Of a stretch of 17,198 bases of DNA, positions 15,074 through 17,198 are shown in pieces. The DNA comes from JAHOYW01 sp964515915 (GTDB taxonomy: Bacteria; Verrucomicrobiota; Lentisphaeria; Victivallales; Victivallaceae): contig CAZEXM010000048.1 in the NCBI GenBank assembly GCA_964515915.1, positions 1 through 17,198 of the forward strand, given 5' to 3'. The notes beneath the pieces are model-generated. The model saw nothing but the letters and a program-made list of their open reading frames with translations. It was not told the origin of the DNA and searched no databases. Every line of letters begins with the position of its first letter. Within the stretch, counting starts at the first letter, position 1. Made by a program: the position numbers and the translations under genes.

Positions 15074-16557
15074 TTCATGTCCTCCTGTTTGGTTATTGTT
15101 TTTTTTATAAGACCATGCCATATGGCAAGGGCTTCTTCAGCGGCATCTTTGCCGTTAATTTCCTTATTGGATATTTGTTCAAAAAGCTCTTTTAGTGAGA
15201 ATGTGATAAAATCACATTGATATTTTCGTTGAAGCGGATTCTGATAACTCGATATTCTTATTTTTTTTAGATATTTATCGATGGTTTCAGGTGTATAGTT
15301 TAACATTTTGTATAATGCAAGCATTGCTGCTTTGACGTATGGGCGAACAAAAAATGTTGCTGCAGTAAAAGATTGGGTTTCGGTTGAAAGCATAAAACGC
15401 AAAAATTCTGTAGCTGCTGCCAAATTGTTGGTATTTTTATTTATTGCCAAACAACTTGCCGGGAAAAATACCTTTCCATTCAACGGAAACAATGCTGTAC
15501 CATAATTGAAGCGGATTTGTTCTTTAATCGGCAGAAACATAGTATTTGAAGTTAGAAAAGTCATAAAATGCAATCCTGCAAAAAACTTTTCCATCAAAGG
15601 ATAATTTTTAAAATATAAAGGAAAAATTCTTTCGCAGGAATAGTTGTTTTCATTAAGCGCACGGCACAGCGGAACAAAGAATGACTCCATGAAGGTTATA
15701 TCAATATCATTTGGAATCTCTGGATGTCCCCAAAAGCGCATCAAATTCGGTAGCTGACCAGCAATATTTATGTTTTTCGGTAGTTTTGCAGCAGCTTCGC
15801 AGGCAAGTTCAATAATCTTACCGTCTGAGAGCTGTTCCTCTATTTCGGTAATTTGATATTCATCAGCCATTTCCTGATTCCACACGCACAGTGGGAGCGG
15901 GGAATAAAGCGGAACAATTTTCTGAAGAAGACGTTTCCCCCCGTCTTCCCACTGTTCGCTGAAACACTTTTCGCCTTGGAGAAAGCTAGTGATATCCTCT
16001 GGCAAGTCAGCAAAAATATCGTGTTCGGCTTGACATTGAATAACATCAGGTATACGAGAAATATTCTTGAAGTGGGCATCAAATTTATCCTTTTCCTGTA
16101 GGCATACTTCCATAGGCAACCATTCTATGACAACTTCATATTCATGAAGTGAGGCATTAAATATGTCTACCACTTCTGTCCAGTACTTTTTCTGATGCGC
16201 CATATTTTCATACAATGCCAGAGCCAATGTCTTGACCGCTTGCGGCTCTTCAAATATATATGCATCATATCTTGCGAGCGGGTGTGTCGGTTCAGACGTC
16301 ATTTTTTTCTGTCCCAGCACGCCATGACGTTTCACTTCCACTTTATTGACCTTAATCCCACTACCGGGGATACAAGTTACCAGTTTTTCACCTTCCAGTA
16401 GCTTGATTGATCGATTGACGGTCAACAAGCTAGCCTGATAAGTTTTTGATAGTTTGCGCAGTGAAGGAATTTTCCCTTTCTGATACTCTCCCGCAAGCAT
16501 TTTTCTTTTCAAATCGTTCTTTATTTGAAGATATTTAACCATTACAGAGTCATCCAT
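15043..16557 (-). CDS. GntR winged-helix regulator fused to a solute-binding-protein-like sensor
   Basis: 504 residues. The N-terminal 75 are a GntR winged helix (YLQIKNDLKRKMLAGEYQKG, PSLRKLSKTYQASLLTVNRS, LLEGEKLVTCIPGSGIKV). After a linker, residues about 105-480 resemble an ABC-type extracellular sugar-binding protein of the SBP_bac_1 kind: YWTEVVDIFNASLHEYEVVI, then IPDVIQC, and later NTNNLAAATEFLRFMLSTETQ. There is no signal peptide, so this sensor acts in the cytoplasm and most likely binds an imported sugar. It probably represses its own operon: the promoter carries a symmetric operator pair. No Shine-Dalgarno is seen at its start; the leader is very AT-rich. It overlaps the pseudopilin gene by 31 bases, and the pseudopilin ribosome-binding site lies in its last codons. 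The HTH is secure; the sensor-fold call is by pattern. Confidence 0.85.
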   Translation of the reverse strand: MDDSVMVKYLQIKNDLKRKMLAGEYQKGKIPSLRKLSKTYQASLLTVNRSIKLLEGEKLVTCIPGSGIKVNKVEVKRHGVLGQKKMTSEPTHPLARYDAYIFEEPQAVKTLALALYENMAHQKKYWTEVVDIFNASLHEYEVVIEWLPMEVCLQEKDKFDAHFKNISRIPDVIQCQAEHDIFADLPEDITSFLQGEKCFSEQWEDGGKRLLQKIVPLYSPLPLCVWNQEMADEYQITEIEEQLSDGKIIELACEAAAKLPKNINIAGQLPNLMRFWGHPEIPNDIDITFMESFFVPLCRALNENNYSCERIFPLYFKNYPLMEKFFAGLHFMTFLTSNTMFLPIKEQIRFNYGTALFPLNGKVFFPASCLAINKNTNNLAAATEFLRFMLSTETQSFTAATFFVRPYVKAAMLALYKMLNYTPETIDKYLKKIRISSYQNPLQRKYQCDFITFSLKELFEQISNKEINGKDAAEEALAIWHGLIKKTITKQEDMKCLQNQKCVN

Positions 16558-16560
16558 ACA

Positions 16561-16604
16561 ATAAACTGTTATATTATTTACATAATTGTATTATAACAGT
16601 TTAT
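16561..16604. promoter_or_regulatory. Twin operator: perfect 13-bp inverted repeat over the gntR promoter
   Basis: ATAAACTGTTATA (16561-16573) and TATAACAGTTTAT (16592-16604) are exact reverse complements separated by 18 bases; their centres are 31 bp apart, close to three helical turns. Each arm is centred on a small AAC-N-GTT dyad, as expected for a GntR-type dimer site. One arm covers the -10 box, the other covers the leader just before the start codon. This fits autorepression by two dimers on the same DNA face. Confidence 0.7.
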
Positions 16605-16618
16605 CACAGCTATGTCAA
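16590..16618 (-). promoter_or_regulatory. Consensus sigma-70 promoter of the gntR-glycan operon
   Basis: On the minus strand TTGACA (16618 to 16613) is followed after exactly 17 bases by TATAAT (16595 to 16590), a full consensus match. Transcription would begin near 16583, leaving a leader of about 26 bases before the gntR ATG. Confidence 0.88.
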
Positions 16619-16659
16619 GAGCGATTTTAAATAAATTTGGAAAATAAATAAATAAAATT

Positions 16660-16899
16660 CTGCCGCCACGAGCATCTTCTATAGTTGAACGGGTTATGCG
16701 TGAACTGGCGAGGAGAATTAAACGTATAGCTTATGGCTGGAGCGACAAAGGCGTGATGAAAATCGCCAGGATCATATTAAAGAGGTTTACGAACGAAAAA
16801 GAATGGGAGGAATACTGGAAAAAGAAAATGAATATTATCGGCAATGTCGTCATTGACATTGGAAACTATAAAATTGTTTCACAGAATTTGGGACATTAA
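16660..16899 (+). pseudogene. C-terminal remnant of a transposase (UPF0236/ISLre2-like)
   Basis: In frame from about 16660 the DNA reads LPPRASSIVERVMRELARR, then WSDKGVMKIARIILKRF and KEWEEYWKKK. The SSIVERVMRE and WS-x-KG pattern resembles the C-terminus of UPF0236/ISLre2-type transposases, whose conserved ending has an ERxMRE motif and a WSxxG motif. Everything upstream is lost: before about 16655 the frame enters the AT-rich operator region of gntR. An ATG at 16696 gives a 67-codon frame, but no ribosome-binding site supports it. It is most likely a dead end-fragment of an old element. The family assignment is from memory of the motif and moderately sure. Confidence 0.5.
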
Positions 16900-16998
16900 C
16901 AATTTATCAGGAGTAATTTTCTGTTCTACCGCCATAGCTTGTAGTGGTTGGCGGAATTGAGACAGGTTTATAGGTGTATTTTCTCTTTGAAAATAATC

Positions 16999-17026
16999 TT
17001 CGGAAATGTATATTAAATTTTCCGAA
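16999..17026 (+). promoter_or_regulatory. Leader hairpin before the IS3 orfA
   Basis: TTCGGAAA and TTTCCGAA form a perfect 8-bp stem with a 12-base loop, ending 8 bases before the orfA GGAG. It may damp translation of transposase from transcripts entering from outside, as is known for several insertion sequences. Confidence 0.4.
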
Positions 17027-17046
17027 AATAACATGGAGAAATGGCC

Positions 17047-17198
17047 ATGAAGAAAAGTTACACCGCAGGTTTTAAAAGTAAAGTCGTCATTGAAGCCATC
17101 AAAGGCGAAAAAACGCTGACAGAGTTAGCAAGTATTTATCAGGTACATGTTAGCCAGATTCGGCAATGGAAATCTAAAGCAATGGAAGCTCTTCCTAG
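17047..17198 (+). CDS. IS3-family transposase orfA (helix-turn-helix), 5' part only
   Basis: The first 50 codons are visible and the frame is still open at the window end. MKKSYTAGFKSKVVIEAIKG followed by TLTELASIYQVHVSQIRQWK is the standard N-terminus of IS3-family OrfA (HTH_Tnp_1), which binds the element's ends and is normally fused to OrfB by a -1 frameshift. The ATG at 17047 is chosen over the in-frame ATG at 17041 because GGAG (17035-17038) is 8 bases from the former and only 2 from the latter. Nothing can be said on whether the element is intact. Confidence 0.9.
   Translation, partial: MKKSYTAGFKSKVVIEAIKGEKTLTELASIYQVHVSQIRQWKSKAMEALP

Larger units (their letters stand above)
16940..17198 (+). 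mobile_element. Left part of an IS3-family element, cut by the window edge
   Basis: An IS3-type orfA starts at 17047 and runs out of the window. The element's left end is probably near 16940, where the sequence TGTAGTGGTTGGCGGAATTG begins with the TG typical of IS3 termini and is followed by AGACAGG. The right end is not visible, so the boundary cannot be confirmed. A stem of TTCGGAAA (16999-17006) and TTTCCGAA (17019-17026) lies between the end and the orfA ribosome-binding site. Confidence 0.5.

Noticed and set aside
15116..15127. Palindrome TGCCATATGGCA
   Set aside because: It lies within the gntR coding sequence near its end, has no second copy and no relation to the operator motif.

Overview
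The window looks like a chromosomal segment of a Lentisphaerota bacterium (Victivallis/Lentisphaera-like) or a close PVC relative. This rests on gene style, not on a marker gene. There is a pseudopilin-like protein with an FTLIEL helix and an exact H-x9-DG motif near its C-terminus, a GntR helix-turn-helix fused to a solute-binding-protein-like domain, and large secreted LamG/CBM9-type glycan proteins beside it. This combination is typical of that phylum. No rRNA, tRNA or CRISPR array was seen.

Left part (1-7292, moderate GC, mostly housekeeping): the window opens in the outer end of an IS630-type element (1-48). It is followed by uracil-DNA glycosylase (ung), an unrecognised 183-aa helical protein, a 393-bp gap with a GC-rich cluster of hairpins, a short alanyl-tRNA synthetase that lacks the usual C-terminal region (alaS), and a STAS-domain protein. 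Leucyl-tRNA synthetase (leuS) converges on these from the other strand. Divergent from leuS is a two-gene unit: a small CoA-binding protein, broken by a one-base frameshift, and an ArsR-type regulator whose start lies one base after the restored stop of the first gene.

Middle (7597-8723): a complete IS630-family element with 26-bp inverted repeats and a flanking TA duplication. Its transposase is split into two frames that join by a -1 shift on a run of seven A. It landed exactly at the arsR stop codon, so arsR now ends with 14 codons supplied by the IS.

Right part (8967-16660, more AT-rich by eye): one minus-strand unit read from right to left. It comprises gntR fused to a binding-protein-like sensor, an H-x9-DG pseudopilin-like protein, a 1345-aa secreted LamG/CBM9-like/putative glycosidase-fold protein, and a secreted beta-helix (pectate-lyase-like) protein. 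Gaps are small or genes overlap. The unit starts from a consensus sigma-70 promoter (TTGACA, 17 bp, TATAAT) flanked by a perfect 13-bp inverted repeat whose two arms are 31 bp apart centre to centre. The likely logic is an intracellular sugar-sensing repressor controlling a cell-surface glycan-capture and cleavage cassette. This is the most interesting system in the window.

Right edge (16660-17198): the C-terminal remnant of a transposase, then the left end and first 50 codons of an IS3-family element that runs out of the window. The accessory glycan cassette is therefore bordered by mobile elements on both sides.
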